Shown: positions 51,339-61,226, counted from the first letter of the stretch. The stretch: 64,000 nt of DNA from JAVVEG01 sp041751425 (GCA_041751425.1 JBGSXL010000008.1:62001-126000), one strand, 5' to 3'. Program-made: numbers and translations. The notes: generated by a model from the sequence alone, not told the origin.

Positions 51339-53036
51339 GTGAGCGCAATTAGTGGTCTCGCCAAACGTTTGATTCAGGATGGCATTCTCAATCAAGCTCA
51401 GGCTGAAGAAGCGCAAAAGCTAGCGCGGCGTGACAAGATCTCCTTTGTCACCCATCTGGTGAGAAACAACATCGTTGAGAGTCGTAAAATCGCCTTGCTC
51501 GCCTCAGAGGAGTTCGGCGCTCCCATGCTGGATCTTGCTGCTTTCAATATGCAGTACTGTCCCCGTGACCTGGTTGATCCCAAACTATTGCGCAAGCATC
51601 GTGTTCTGCCTCTCTTTAGACGCGCCAACAGACTGTATCTGGCAGCCTCGGATCCCACCAATATCAATGCCTTTGACGATCTGAAATTCCATACGGGATT
51701 GACCACTGACGTAATAGTGGTCGATGAAAAACTGCTTTCTCATGCAATTGATACGCTAATCGATGAAATCGAAGGTGGCGTGAGTCTGTTGGGCGATTTC
51801 GATGCCGCTGAACTGGAAAGTCTGGATATCAGTTTGGCTCAGCAGGACCTGGAAGAAAAAGACGCCAAAGATCAGGCGGACGAAGCGCCAATTGTCCGTT
51901 TTGTCAATAAAGTCCTTCTGGATGCTATCAAGATGGGTGCCTCTGATATTCATGTGGAGCCTTATGAGAACACCTATCGTATCCGCTTTCGTGCGGATGG
52001 TATTTTAAGGGAAGTAGCGCGTCCGCCTTTGCAATTGGCAAATCGCATTAGTTCTCGCCTGAAGATCATGTCGCAAATGGATATATCCGAGCGTCGACTG
52101 CCGCAGGATGGTCGCATCAAGATGAAACTGTCACGCACCCGGGCCATAGATTTCCGGGTGAATACGCTGCCGACCCTTTGGGGCGAAAAAATAGTCTTAC
52201 GTATTCTGGACCCCAGCAGTGCGCAGATGGGTATTGATGCTCTGGGCTATGAGGATGATCAGAAAAAACTGTTCATGAACGCACTGAATCAACCTCAGGG
52301 ACTGATTCTGGTTACGGGACCAACGGGCAGTGGTAAAACCGTATCTCTTTATACGGGTCTCAACATTTTGAATACTAATGAACGCAATATCTCCACAGCC
52401 GAAGATCCCGTGGAAATCAATCTGGAAGGCGTGAATCAGGTGCCGGTAAACGCTCGTATAGGGCTGACTTTTGCCGCCACGTTGCGGGCATTTCTGCGCC
52501 AGGATCCAGACGTCATCATGGTGGGTGAGATTCGCGATCTCGAAACGGCTGAGATCGCGATCAAGGCCTCACAAACCGGTCATATGGTGCTATCAACTCT
52601 GCATACAAACAGTGCGCCGGAAACATTGACGCGCTTGCGTAATATGGGCATTCCCTCATTCAACCTGGCTACTTCGGTCAGCTTGATCATTGCGCAGCGC
52701 CTGGCCAGGAGACTTTGCACAGCGTGCCGCCAACCTTTGAAAATTCCAGAAGCAGCTCTTTATGAGATTGGGTTTACGCCAAAGCTGGTCGCTAAGGCGC
52801 AAATATTCAAAGCCGTCGGTTGTGAGAAATGCAACGGTGGCTACAAGGGCAGAGTTGGTATCTATGAAGTAGTTCCTGTTACTGATGGTATCTCCCGTAT
52901 TATCATGGCGGACGGAAATTCAATAGCTATTGCAGATCAGGCCCGCAAGGAAGGATTTAACAGTCTGCGAGAGTCGGCGCTGGTAAAAGTAGCTAAAGGC
53001 ATGACAAGTCTGGAAGAAGCGAATAGAGTAACTTGA
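51339..53036 (+). CDS. pilB: Type IV pilus assembly ATPase PilB
   Basis: The 565-residue hexameric ATPase powers pilus extension at the inner-membrane base. It starts with GTG at 51339, overlapping the TGA of a nine-codon leader. Motifs are the N-terminal MshEN/PilB domain (about 1-150), ASDIHVEPYENTYRIRFRAD (Asp box), Walker A GPTGSGKTVSLYTGLNI, AEDPVEINLEGVNQVPVNAR, Walker B DPDVIMVGEIRDLETAEIAI, the His box MVLSTLHTNSAPETLTRL and a tetra-cysteine zinc site (CTACRQ ... CEKCNGG). Length matches the family. Confidence 0.97.
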   Translation: MSAISGLAKRLIQDGILNQAQAEEAQKLARRDKISFVTHLVRNNIVESRKIALLASEEFGAPMLDLAAFNMQYCPRDLVDPKLLRKHRVLPLFRRANRLYLAASDPTNINAFDDLKFHTGLTTDVIVVDEKLLSHAIDTLIDEIEGGVSLLGDFDAAELESLDISLAQQDLEEKDAKDQADEAPIVRFVNKVLLDAIKMGASDIHVEPYENTYRIRFRADGILREVARPPLQLANRISSRLKIMSQMDISERRLPQDGRIKMKLSRTRAIDFRVNTLPTLWGEKIVLRILDPSSAQMGIDALGYEDDQKKLFMNALNQPQGLILVTGPTGSGKTVSLYTGLNILNTNERNISTAEDPVEINLEGVNQVPVNARIGLTFAATLRAFLRQDPDVIMVGEIRDLETAEIAIKASQTGHMVLSTLHTNSAPETLTRLRNMGIPSFNLATSVSLIIAQRLARRLCTACRQPLKIPEAALYEIGFTPKLVAKAQIFKAVGCEKCNGGYKGRVGIYEVVPVTDGISRIIMADGNSIAIADQARKEGFNSLRESALVKVAKGMTSLEEANRVT

Positions 53037-53076
53037 ATCATAAGAACAAATTCATTGAAGCACCGAGGTGTGGATC

Positions 53077-54303
53077 ATGGCAACAACAACCGCAGCTACA
53101 AATCAAACCATATATACATGGCAGGGTGTAGATAAAGGTGGGAACAAGGCCAAGGGAGAGATACCCGGCACCAGTCAGGCTCTAGTCAAGGCCCAATTAC
53201 GCAAACAGGGCATCGAAGCCACGAAGGTCAGGAAAAAACCTAAAAATCTATTCGGGCCTCGTAAGCAAAAAATAACTCCGAGTGATATCGCTGTTTTCAG
53301 TCGCCAGCTCGCTACCATGATGAAGGCAGGCATCCCTTTGGTACAGTCTTTTGAAATTGTGGCCGACAGTCTGGAAAACGCCTCCATGGCGGAACTGGTA
53401 CGCGCGGTCAGAGACGATGTGGCGGCGGGTAATAATTTCGCTGATTCCATTCGTAAACATCCGCGTTATTTTGATGAACTTTTTTGCAATCTTGTTGAAT
53501 CCGGAGAACAATCCGGCGCCCTGGAGACCATGCTGGACAGAGTGGCGACATACAAGGAAAAAACTGAAGCCCTGAAATCAAAAATCAAGAAAGCCATGAA
53601 CTATCCGATTGCCGTTGTAGCAGTTGCGATTATCGTAACAGGCATATTGCTGGTTAAGGTTGTGCCGCAGTTTGCCGAAACCTTTTCCAGCTTCGGCGCC
53701 GAGCTGCCGGCCTTTACGCTTTTTGTACTGACTCTATCGGATATTGCCATCGAGCACTGGTGGAAAGCTGTTATTGGTTTAGTCATCCTTGGATATGTCT
53801 TTAAGGAAGCGAGACTTCGTTCAAAATCGTTCGCTGACAGTGTCGATCGAACTATATTGAAACTGCCTGTTATCGGTCCCATCGTTGAGAAATCCTGTTA
53901 TGCAAGATTTACGCGCACATTATCTACAACCTTCGCTGCCGGTGTGCCGCTGGTAGAAGCGCTAAATTCTGTAGCCGGGGCTACAGGTAATATTGTTTAT
54001 TCCACGGCCACGCGCCGCATTCGTGAGGATGTTACGTCAGGACAACAACTGAACTTCGCTATCCGCAATACCGCATTGTTTCCAGTGATGATTACTCAAA
54101 TGGTTGCCATTGGTGAAGAATCAGGCGCACTTGACGCCATGCTGGATAAATGTGCCAGTTACTTCGAGGCAGAAGTGGATAACGCTGTCGATGGTCTCAC
54201 CAGCCTGATGGAGCCGATCATTATGTCGGTTCTGGGTACTCTGATTGGTGGCCTCATGATCGCGATGTACCTGCCCATTTTCCAACTCGGTCAGGTTGTC
54301 TGA
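53077..54303 (+). CDS. pilC: Type IV pilus inner-membrane platform protein PilC
   Basis: The ATG at 53077 follows GAGGTG at six bases; an in-frame GTG at 53068 is possible. The 408-residue protein has two GspF-type domains: AVFSRQLATMMKAGIPLVQS (first) and ARFTRTLSTTFAAGVPLVEA (second), each followed by helices, and three membrane segments. It couples PilB rotation to pilin insertion. Its stop overlaps the pilD start (TGATG). Confidence 0.97.
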   Translation: MATTTAATNQTIYTWQGVDKGGNKAKGEIPGTSQALVKAQLRKQGIEATKVRKKPKNLFGPRKQKITPSDIAVFSRQLATMMKAGIPLVQSFEIVADSLENASMAELVRAVRDDVAAGNNFADSIRKHPRYFDELFCNLVESGEQSGALETMLDRVATYKEKTEALKSKIKKAMNYPIAVVAVAIIVTGILLVKVVPQFAETFSSFGAELPAFTLFVLTLSDIAIEHWWKAVIGLVILGYVFKEARLRSKSFADSVDRTILKLPVIGPIVEKSCYARFTRTLSTTFAAGVPLVEALNSVAGATGNIVYSTATRRIREDVTSGQQLNFAIRNTALFPVMITQMVAIGEESGALDAMLDKCASYFEAEVDNAVDGLTSLMEPIIMSVLGTLIGGLMIAMYLPIFQLGQVV

Positions 54304-55202
54304 TGACGATATTGGAACTGCTGGCCACGAACCAAACGGTACTATTGACTATTGTAATTATGCTGGGCCTGCTGGTCGGCAGTTTCCTTAATGTCGTTAT
54401 ATATCGATTACCCCTGATGTTGCAGCGCGAGTGGCGTGAGCAATGCTGTGAATACCTGGAGCTGGACGAGAAAAAACTGAAGAAGGCAATGCCAGCAGCG
54501 GAGCACAAAGTGTTTAGTCTGGTTAAACCGAACTCGCATTGTCCGCATTGCAAAAAGCCTGTTCGTCCCTGGGAGAACATTCCGGTTGTCAGTTTTGTTT
54601 TTCTGCGCGGCAAATGCGCGCAATGCAAAAATTCTATCTCTCTTCGTTATCCTATCATCGAAGCAGTTTCCGGCATTCTCTCCGGCTTGGTCGCCTGGCA
54701 GTTCGGCGCAACTGCGCTCACTCTTGCTCTGCTTGTTTTTACCTGGAGTCTTATAGCTCTGACCATGATCGATTTCGATCATCAACTCTTACCCGACAAT
54801 ATCACCATGCCGCTGATGTGGCTGGGGCTGCTGCTGAGCACACAGGACATTGGCCTGGGTGTCTCCACCAGCGATGCGCTTATTGGTGCCATAGCAGGAT
54901 ATCTGGCGCTGTGGACGGTATATCATGGATTCAGGCTGGCAACTGGTAAAGAAGGCATGGGGCACGGCGATTTCAAATTACTGGCTGCTCTGGGCGCCTG
55001 GTTGGGATGGCAGAGCTTGCTTGTCATTGTCATCCTGTCCTCGTTGGTCGGTGCAGTCGTCGGAATCAGCATGCTGCTGTTCATGGGGCGGGACCGCAAT
55101 GTTCCCATCCCCTTTGGCCCCTATCTAGCCGGTGCCGGGTTTATCACTTTGATATGGGGCGAGCAGCTCAGCCGCTTCTATCTGAATAATCTGGTGTTGT
55201 GA
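54303..55202 (+). CDS. pilD: Prepilin peptidase/N-methyltransferase PilD
   Basis: The 299-residue inner-membrane enzyme cleaves the pilin leader and methylates the new N-terminus. The cytoplasmic loop has the zinc-binding cysteines CPHC (80, 83) and CAQC (105, 108). The catalytic aspartates lie in TMIDFDHQLLPD (about 157-165) and in GMGHGDFKLLAALG (Asp223). About eight membrane segments are visible. Its start overlaps pilC, and its stop overlaps the next gene. Confidence 0.96.
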   Translation: MTILELLATNQTVLLTIVIMLGLLVGSFLNVVIYRLPLMLQREWREQCCEYLELDEKKLKKAMPAAEHKVFSLVKPNSHCPHCKKPVRPWENIPVVSFVFLRGKCAQCKNSISLRYPIIEAVSGILSGLVAWQFGATALTLALLVFTWSLIALTMIDFDHQLLPDNITMPLMWLGLLLSTQDIGLGVSTSDALIGAIAGYLALWTVYHGFRLATGKEGMGHGDFKLLAALGAWLGWQSLLVIVILSSLVGAVVGISMLLFMGRDRNVPIPFGPYLAGAGFITLIWGEQLSRFYLNNLVL

Positions 55203-55204
55203 GC

Positions 55205-55825
55205 ATGGCCACCGGAAACTCTCCTGCACGGCTGGTGATAGGTGTTACTGGCGGCATAGGTAGCGGAAAAAGTGCAGCTACTGCTTTTTTTGCGGAAGCA
55301 GGAATAGTTGTTGTGGATGCCGATGTGGTAGCCAGGGAAGTTGTAGAGCCGGGAACAGCGGCATTGGCCGAGATCGGCAAGCACTTTGGCAGTGATACAT
55401 TGCAAGCCGATGGTTCTCTGGACAGAAAAGCCCTTCGCGCGGTAATTTTTTCAAACCCGATTGAAAAGCAATGGCTGGAATCGCTACTGCACCCACTCAT
55501 TCGCACCGAGATAAAGCGGCAGCTGCAAGACAGTACGTCTCCCTACTCAATTTTATCCTCACCACTTTTGCTGGAAACAAATCAAAACGAAATGGTAAGT
55601 CGTGTATTGGTTATTGATGCGCCGGAACAGCAACAGATTGCGCGTACCAGTGCGCGCGATGACACCAACATCGAAGCAGTACAGGCAATAATGGCGACGC
55701 AGCTAACGCGTCAACAACGTTTACAAAAAGCAGACGATGTCATTGTGAATGATAGCGATCTCGACAGCCTGAAAGTCAATGTCCTGGCACTGCACAAAAA
55801 ATACTGCTTGATGCTTGATGCTTGA
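55205..55825 (+). CDS. coaE: Dephospho-CoA kinase
   Basis: The 206-residue kinase performs the last step of CoA synthesis. It shows the P-loop VTGGIGSGKSAATAFF, VVDADVVAREVVEPGTAALA and the LID segment RTSARDDTNIEAVQAIMATQ. A GTG at 55199 (GTGA overlap with pilD) is an alternative start; the ATG at 55205 is used here. The last codons (CLMLDA) are part of a 77-bp heptamer array that contains the stop. Confidence 0.96.
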   Translation: MATGNSPARLVIGVTGGIGSGKSAATAFFAEAGIVVVDADVVAREVVEPGTAALAEIGKHFGSDTLQADGSLDRKALRAVIFSNPIEKQWLESLLHPLIRTEIKRQLQDSTSPYSILSSPLLLETNQNEMVSRVLVIDAPEQQQIARTSARDDTNIEAVQAIMATQLTRQQRLQKADDVIVNDSDLDSLKVNVLALHKKYCLMLDA

Positions 55826-55883
55826 TGCTTGATGCTTGATGGTTGATGGTTGATGGTTGATGGTTGATGGTTGATGGTTGATG
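55807..55883. repeat. Heptamer tandem array (11 units) across the coaE stop
   Basis: Five units of CTTGATG are followed by six of GTTGATG, without interruption, from 55807 to 55883. The array encodes the coaE C-terminus, holds its stop and ends inside the ribosome-site region of yacG. Each unit carries TGA and ATG overlapped as TGATG; with a 7-bp period both appear in all three frames. Confidence 0.95.
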
Positions 55884-55898
55884 GAGGAAAGTAGCGAC

Positions 55899-56090
55899 AT
55901 GCAGCAAAGAGATATAAAGGTAAATTGTCCAACCTGCAAAGAGATTGTGATCTGGACCGAGGAGAACGAATTTCGTCCGTTTTGTTCCAGGCGTTGTAAA
56001 CTCATTGATTTTGGCGACTGGGCGGCGGAACGTAATACTATCGCCGGCGCGCCTGTTATTCCGGATGAAGATGAGCAGCAGAATCACTGA
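55899..56090 (+). CDS. yacG: DNA gyrase inhibitor YacG
   Basis: The 63-residue zinc-finger protein has CPTC and CSRRC (VNCPTCKEIVIW, PFCSRRCKLIDFGDWAAE), the four cysteines that hold zinc. E. coli YacG binds GyrB and blocks DNA binding. GGAGG at 55883-55887 lies 11 bases before the ATG at 55899. The ATG of the last heptamer (55881) is also in frame and would add MEESSD, so the start is not certain. It follows coaE as in other gammaproteobacteria. Confidence 0.92.
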   Translation: MQQRDIKVNCPTCKEIVIWTEENEFRPFCSRRCKLIDFGDWAAERNTIAGAPVIPDEDEQQNH

Positions 56091-56158
56091 GCGCCATCGC
56101 ATCTAATTGACTCAGGTAAAACTTATTCGACAAGACAATTGCTGCAGCGAACTAATAG

Positions 56159-57097
56159 TTAACGCCAAAAGGCACTGATGGCGGCAATGCCTATGCCACC
56201 ATGCGATTTCGCCTGCTGCAAATGATTCTCGCTCATACCACCCAATGCATAGCATGCCGTATCTACAGATTGCGCCAGAGCCGCAAACTGGTCCCATCCC
56301 AACTCAGGTTTGCCCGGGTGTGAGTTGGTGGCCAACACTGGTGAAACAAACGCGAAGTCAACACCTATACTCGCAGCATGCAACAGCTGCTCTTTATTGT
56401 GACATGAGGCGCTGAAAAAAATGCCCTCAGCAACAGGACGAACACGCAGACTCATCAATCTTTGCGAACTCGCATGCAACCCGGCAGCACCAGTTTCAGC
56501 AACCATCTCAGGCTCAGCATTCAGCAACAATCTGCTATTGTAGATTCTGCATAACTCTGCGCACCGCAATGCTCGCATTCTGTAATCGTCTGTGGACAGC
56601 TCAGGTGCACGTAATTGAATCATGTTCACACCCTGCGCCAGTATTTGTTCAAATCTTTGCGAGAAAATCTGGTCGTCACTTTCCTGCGCTGTGATCGCAA
56701 TCATGTCCGGAAGTTGCAGGCGTCGAATGATGGGACGATTGGCGGCGGGAAAGTCCTGCATCTGCAATTTGTGACAGGCTACCCAGCGCAGAGGTTGCCC
56801 TTGCCGGCCTTCTGGTTCACCAGAAAAGCTGTCAACGGACCAAACATCCAGGATTACCTTCTTGTCACCATAGTCATGGGAAATTTTACATAAGGGTGAT
56901 TGGGTGATGGCGGTAATACCAAGTTCTTCCTGCAACTCTCGCGTCAGAGCCTGAGTCACGGTCTCCCCTGCTTCAACCTTGCCCCCCGGAAATTCCCATA
57001 AACCGCCCTGATGGCTGTCTTGTGCACGCAAGGCCAGCAACACAGAATCGCAATCCCCGCGAATAACACCAACTGCTACATGCACGGGAACAGTCAT
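56159..57097 (-). CDS. mutT: Nudix hydrolase fused to a thiamine-phosphate-synthase-like domain
   Basis: The ATG at 57097 is used; a GTG directly before is in frame. The 312-residue protein has an N-terminal MutT-type Nudix domain: GGLWEFPGGKVEAGETVTQA then LTRELQEELGI, an intact Nudix box. From about residue 145 a TIM-barrel domain like ThiE/TenI follows (QGVNMIQLRAPELSTDDYRM, SCHNKEQLLHAASIGVDFAF, PGKPELGWDQFAALAQS and GGIGIAAISAFW). As I recall, this fusion is widespread in gammaproteobacteria. The Nudix part removes 8-oxo-dGTP or related nucleotides; the ThiE-like part has no proven role in thiamine synthesis. Confidence 0.93.
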   Translation of the reverse strand: MTVPVHVAVGVIRGDCDSVLLALRAQDSHQGGLWEFPGGKVEAGETVTQALTRELQEELGITAITQSPLCKISHDYGDKKVILDVWSVDSFSGEPEGRQGQPLRWVACHKLQMQDFPAANRPIIRRLQLPDMIAITAQESDDQIFSQRFEQILAQGVNMIQLRAPELSTDDYRMRALRCAELCRIYNSRLLLNAEPEMVAETGAAGLHASSQRLMSLRVRPVAEGIFFSASCHNKEQLLHAASIGVDFAFVSPVLATNSHPGKPELGWDQFAALAQSVDTACYALGGMSENHLQQAKSHGGIGIAAISAFWR

Positions 57098-57136
57098 CAC
57101 GATGCTCTTTTCAACAGCGAGTTGAAGCTAAGAAAT

Positions 57137-58360
57137 TCAGCTACGATAGCTTGCATTGATGCGCACGTATTCCTCGGACAAATCTGAAGTCCATACGCGC
57201 TCGCGCGTATTTCCGCGCGATAGTGTCACAATGATTTCGATTTCATCACGATTCATCACCTTCTGACCAGCTTCCTCACGATAGCTGGGAGACAAGGTGC
57301 CTCCTTCAACGATGCTGACCTCTCCTAATGAAATATTGATACGGGAAACATCCAACTGCGGCACGCCTGCCCGACCAATCGCAGCCAGAATTCTTCCCCA
57401 GTTGGGATCCGATGCGGACAACGCTGTCTTCACCAACGGCGATTCTGCAATCGCGTAAGCAATCTGAAGACATTCTTCACTGTTGCCTCCTTCCTGCACA
57501 TCTACCGTGATGAACTTCTTTGCCCCCTCGGCATCGCGAATGATGCTTTGCGCCAGATGCAGCAATAATGCCTGCAAAGCACTCCCAAATTTCTGCAGGC
57601 TGTCACCCTGCGCAGCATTGATTGCTACGCCGCTTTTTCCTGTGGCGGCGAGAATGCAGGCATCGTTGGTAGACGTATCACCATCCACGGTGATCCTGTT
57701 AAACGACTGCTTCACAGCCGCCATCAGCAAAGTCTGCAAGTCGCCACTGTTGATAGCAGCATCAGTAGCAATGAACCCCAGCATGGTAGCCATATTGGGT
57801 TTGATCATACCGGCGCCTTTGGCTATACCAGTCAAGGTTACAGATTTGCCATCGATTTCTAAAACGACCGAGGCCGCTTTTGGCTTCTTATCCGTGGTCA
57901 TAATGCCGAAGGCGGCATCGCGCCACTTATTGTCTCCAAGTGCAGCCACGGCAAGAGGTATACCCTGCACTATGCGATCAACAGGCAGGTTCTCTCCGAT
58001 TACCCCGGTAGAAAACGGCAATACTGAAGCCACTGACACACCTTGTTGTTCTGCCATCGCCGCACAGCAAGCCAGGGCGTCCCGCAATCCTTTCTCGCCT
58101 GTACCGGCATTCGCATTTCCTGTATTGATCAACAGATACCGGCTTTTACCGGCGCTGCTTTGCAAATGTTGTTTTGCGATCAGAACCGGCGCTGCGCAGA
58201 AGGCATTCTGAGTAAAGACACCCGCGACCTGTGTGTCTGGAGCGAGCTCAAACAGCACCAGATCTTTACGATTCTTATAACGAATACCACTTTCCACGGC
58301 AGCTACTCGCACACCGGCAACTGCAAGCAATTCTTCTATTCCATTCTCGATAATTGTCAT
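57137..58360 (-). CDS. argJ: Glutamate N-acetyltransferase/ornithine acetyltransferase
   Basis: The ATG at 58360 is chosen: GGAAG lies nine bases before it, and earlier in-frame codons overlap secA. The 407-residue enzyme moves the acetyl group from acetylornithine to glutamate in arginine synthesis. Signatures are VAGVFTQNAFCAAPV, INTGNANAGTGEKGL and IAKGAGMIKPNMATMLGFIA, in which the Thr of ATMLGF is the nucleophile released by self-cleavage. It lies 14 bases after the secA stop. Confidence 0.96.
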   Translation of the reverse strand: MTIIENGIEELLAVAGVRVAAVESGIRYKNRKDLVLFELAPDTQVAGVFTQNAFCAAPVLIAKQHLQSSAGKSRYLLINTGNANAGTGEKGLRDALACCAAMAEQQGVSVASVLPFSTGVIGENLPVDRIVQGIPLAVAALGDNKWRDAAFGIMTTDKKPKAASVVLEIDGKSVTLTGIAKGAGMIKPNMATMLGFIATDAAINSGDLQTLLMAAVKQSFNRITVDGDTSTNDACILAATGKSGVAINAAQGDSLQKFGSALQALLLHLAQSIIRDAEGAKKFITVDVQEGGNSEECLQIAYAIAESPLVKTALSASDPNWGRILAAIGRAGVPQLDVSRINISLGEVSIVEGGTLSPSYREEAGQKVMNRDEIEIIVTLSRGNTRERVWTSDLSEEYVRINASYRS

Positions 58361-58374
58361 AGCACTAAATCTTC

Positions 58375-61119
58375 CTATTCCAACTGACCGTGACATTGTT
58401 TGAATTTCTTGCCGGAACCACAAGGGCAGGGATCATTTCTGCCGACTTTCTTCTCTTCACGTACGAAAGGCGTTCTGGTGTCCTGCTTTCCAGACTTGCT
58501 TTCCTCTTGCATCGCAGATGCTTGTGCGTGTTCCATCAACAACTTTTCTTTCGCTTGTTCCTCGGCTCGTTGGCGCTCAAGGGCATCTACTTCTTCACTG
58601 GTTTTTACCTGCACATGACTGAGGAAACGTGTTACTTCATGCTGTAGATTAGATAACAGACTTTGGAACAATCCGAACGCTTCCCGTTTATATTCCTGCT
58701 TAGGGTTCTTACCGGCATAACCGCGCAGGAAGATGCCCTGCCGCAAATGGTCCATGGAACCCAGGTGCTCTTTCCACAGATTGTCCAGAATCTGCAACAC
58801 AAGTTGCTTCTCCAACTGGCGCATTTTATCGCCAACTATCGCGCACTTGGCATCGTACGCAGCCTGCAATTCCACCTTGATTCTTTCCCGCAGCGATTCT
58901 TCATAGAGCTTGGTATCTTCATCCAGCCATTGCTGAACCGGCAAACGTGTCGCGAACTCAGTTTCCAGTGCCTTCTCCAGACCCGCAATATTCCACTGTT
59001 CAGCCACACTCTGCGGCGGAATATAATTGGAGGTCACTTCATCAGCAACTTCGGCGCGCATATCCGTGATCAAAGCGGATACGTCCTGGCTGGCCATCAA
59101 TTCATTACGCTGACGATAGATTATCGTACGCTGATCATTCGCTACGTTGTCATACTCCAGCAGCTGTTTCCGGATGTCAAAGTTGCGCCCTTCCACCTTG
59201 CGCTGCGCTTTTTCGATTGAGCGCGAAACCATACCGTGTTCAATGGCCTCTCCGCGCTCCATACCAAGCGCCTGCATAAAATTCTTGACGCGCTCAGAGG
59301 CAAATATGCGCATCAGATTATCTTCCAGGGACAGATAGAACCGAGAGTAGCCGGGGTCACCCTGACGGCCGGCACGACCACGCAACTGATTATCAATGCG
59401 TCGCGATTCATGGCGCTCAGTACCAATAATATGCAAACCACCCGCCGCTATTACCTGCGTATTGCGCTCCTGCCATTGTGCCTTTATGGTTTCGATCTGC
59501 TCCGGTGTCGGGTTCTGCAGTTCGGCTACCTCCATCTCCCACTTACCACCCAATACGATATCCGTACCGCGACCCGCCATGTTGGTCGCTATGGTCACAA
59601 CGCCAGGTCGACCTGCCTGAGAAATAATGAATGCCTCTTTCTCATGGAATTTGGCATTCAGCACTTCATGCTTGATCTTTTCTTTAGTTAGGAAATTGGA
59701 CAAAAGCTCTGACGTATCAATGGACGCTGTTCCCACCAGTATAGGGGCGCCCTTGCCACTTATTTCCTTGATATCACGCACTATCGCTTCAAACTTTTCG
59801 GCCATGGACAGAAAAATGAGATCGTTCATGTCCTGCCGTGCCATTGGTTTGTTTGGCGGTATAACAACAACATCCAGACCGTAGATCTGCTTGAACTCGA
59901 ATGCTTCCGTATCAGCTGTACCTGTCATGCCGGATAGCTTGCCGTACAAACGGAAATAATTCTGAAAGGTGGTTGACGCCAGAGTCTGACTTTCGCTTTG
60001 AATCTCCAGACCTTCCTTCGCTTCAATTGCCTGGTGCAAGCCTTCAGACAGTCGCCGCCCTTCCATGGTGCGCCCGGTGTGCTCATCAATCAGCACGATG
60101 CGGCCCTCTTGAACGATGTACTCTACGTCCTTGTGGAAAAGATTGTGTGCTCTAAGGGCTGAATTTATGTGGTGAAGCAAGCCAAGATTAGTTGCCGAGT
60201 ACAGACTCTCTCCTTCAGCAAGCATTTTTTTCTCTGTCAGTAACTCTTCAAGAAACTCGTGTCCGGCCTCCGTCAACTCCACCTGTCTTGATTTCTCATC
60301 AATGGTGAAGTGCCCGCTCTCTTCTTTAGGGGTAAGATGCAGATCAATCGATTTCTTTTCCTGCTTCGCTTCGCCTTTTTCCAATTTCGGAATTAATGAA
60401 TCGATGGTTTGGTACAAACGCGAACTGTTCTGAGCGGCGCCTGATATGATCAGCGGTGTCCTTGCCTCGTCAATCAGAATAGAGTCCACTTCATCCACAA
60501 TCGCAAAACTGAGCCCTTTCTGCATCTTGTCTTCCAGACGAAAGGCCATATTGTCGCGCAGATAGTCAAAACCAAATTCGTTGTTGGTTCCGTAGGTGAT
60601 GGACGCTTCATACGCTGCACGTTTCTCTGCTGAAGATTGACCGGCAACAATCACACCGACACCTAATCCCAGAAACTCATACAGTGGCCGCATCCAGTTT
60701 GCATCACGCTTTGCGAGATAATCGTTCACGGTGACAATGTGCACTCCTTCTCCGGTCAACCCATTCAGGTAGGCCGGCAACGTGGCAACCAGTGTTTTAC
60801 CTTCACCTGTTTTCATCTCTGCGATACTGCCTTCATGCAAAACAATTCCGCCTATCATCTGCACGTCGAAATGGCGCATACCCAGAGTTCGCTTGCTGGC
60901 CTCACGGACAACCGCAAATGCCTCAGGCAACAAGCTATCGATATCAGCCCCGTCATCGTAACGTTGCTTGAACTCAAAGGTTTTCGCTTTCAATTCTTCG
61001 TCAGACAATGCAGAAAAACTGTCTTCAAAAACATTGATCTTCTTGACCACGCGCGAGAGTTTTTTCAGATGCCGTGAATTGCTACTACCAAATATCTTAC
61101 TGAGAAACTGTAGATTCAT
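58375..61119 (-). CDS. secA: Preprotein translocase ATPase SecA
   Basis: The 914-residue motor drives proteins through SecYEG. It has Walker A MKTGEGKTLVATLPAYLNG, the DEAD-type box VDEVDSILIDEARTPLIISG, a preprotein cross-linking domain, TGTADTEAFEFKQIYGLDVV, GRGTDIVLGG, RRIDNQLRGRAGRQGDPGYS, the helical scaffold, and a C-terminal zinc motif CPCGSGKKFKQCHG that binds SecB and ribosomes. Length matches the family. It lies between argJ and the M23 peptidase gene on the same strand. Confidence 0.99.
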   Translation of the reverse strand: MNLQFLSKIFGSSNSRHLKKLSRVVKKINVFEDSFSALSDEELKAKTFEFKQRYDDGADIDSLLPEAFAVVREASKRTLGMRHFDVQMIGGIVLHEGSIAEMKTGEGKTLVATLPAYLNGLTGEGVHIVTVNDYLAKRDANWMRPLYEFLGLGVGVIVAGQSSAEKRAAYEASITYGTNNEFGFDYLRDNMAFRLEDKMQKGLSFAIVDEVDSILIDEARTPLIISGAAQNSSRLYQTIDSLIPKLEKGEAKQEKKSIDLHLTPKEESGHFTIDEKSRQVELTEAGHEFLEELLTEKKMLAEGESLYSATNLGLLHHINSALRAHNLFHKDVEYIVQEGRIVLIDEHTGRTMEGRRLSEGLHQAIEAKEGLEIQSESQTLASTTFQNYFRLYGKLSGMTGTADTEAFEFKQIYGLDVVVIPPNKPMARQDMNDLIFLSMAEKFEAIVRDIKEISGKGAPILVGTASIDTSELLSNFLTKEKIKHEVLNAKFHEKEAFIISQAGRPGVVTIATNMAGRGTDIVLGGKWEMEVAELQNPTPEQIETIKAQWQERNTQVIAAGGLHIIGTERHESRRIDNQLRGRAGRQGDPGYSRFYLSLEDNLMRIFASERVKNFMQALGMERGEAIEHGMVSRSIEKAQRKVEGRNFDIRKQLLEYDNVANDQRTIIYRQRNELMASQDVSALITDMRAEVADEVTSNYIPPQSVAEQWNIAGLEKALETEFATRLPVQQWLDEDTKLYEESLRERIKVELQAAYDAKCAIVGDKMRQLEKQLVLQILDNLWKEHLGSMDHLRQGIFLRGYAGKNPKQEYKREAFGLFQSLLSNLQHEVTRFLSHVQVKTSEEVDALERQRAEEQAKEKLLMEHAQASAMQEESKSGKQDTRTPFVREEKKVGRNDPCPCGSGKKFKQCHGQLE

Positions 61120-61226
61120 GATTGCTGTATACCGGTATAAGGTTTATTTAATGAATAACGGGATGCCATAGAAACCCAGCTGCAGGGTGTTCTGCATCCG
61201 GGCTGTAAACGGGATTTTTTCGGGAA

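Noticed and set aside
55807..55883. Possible CRISPR array
   Set aside because: The units are 7 bp and contiguous without spacers; no cas genes are in the window.
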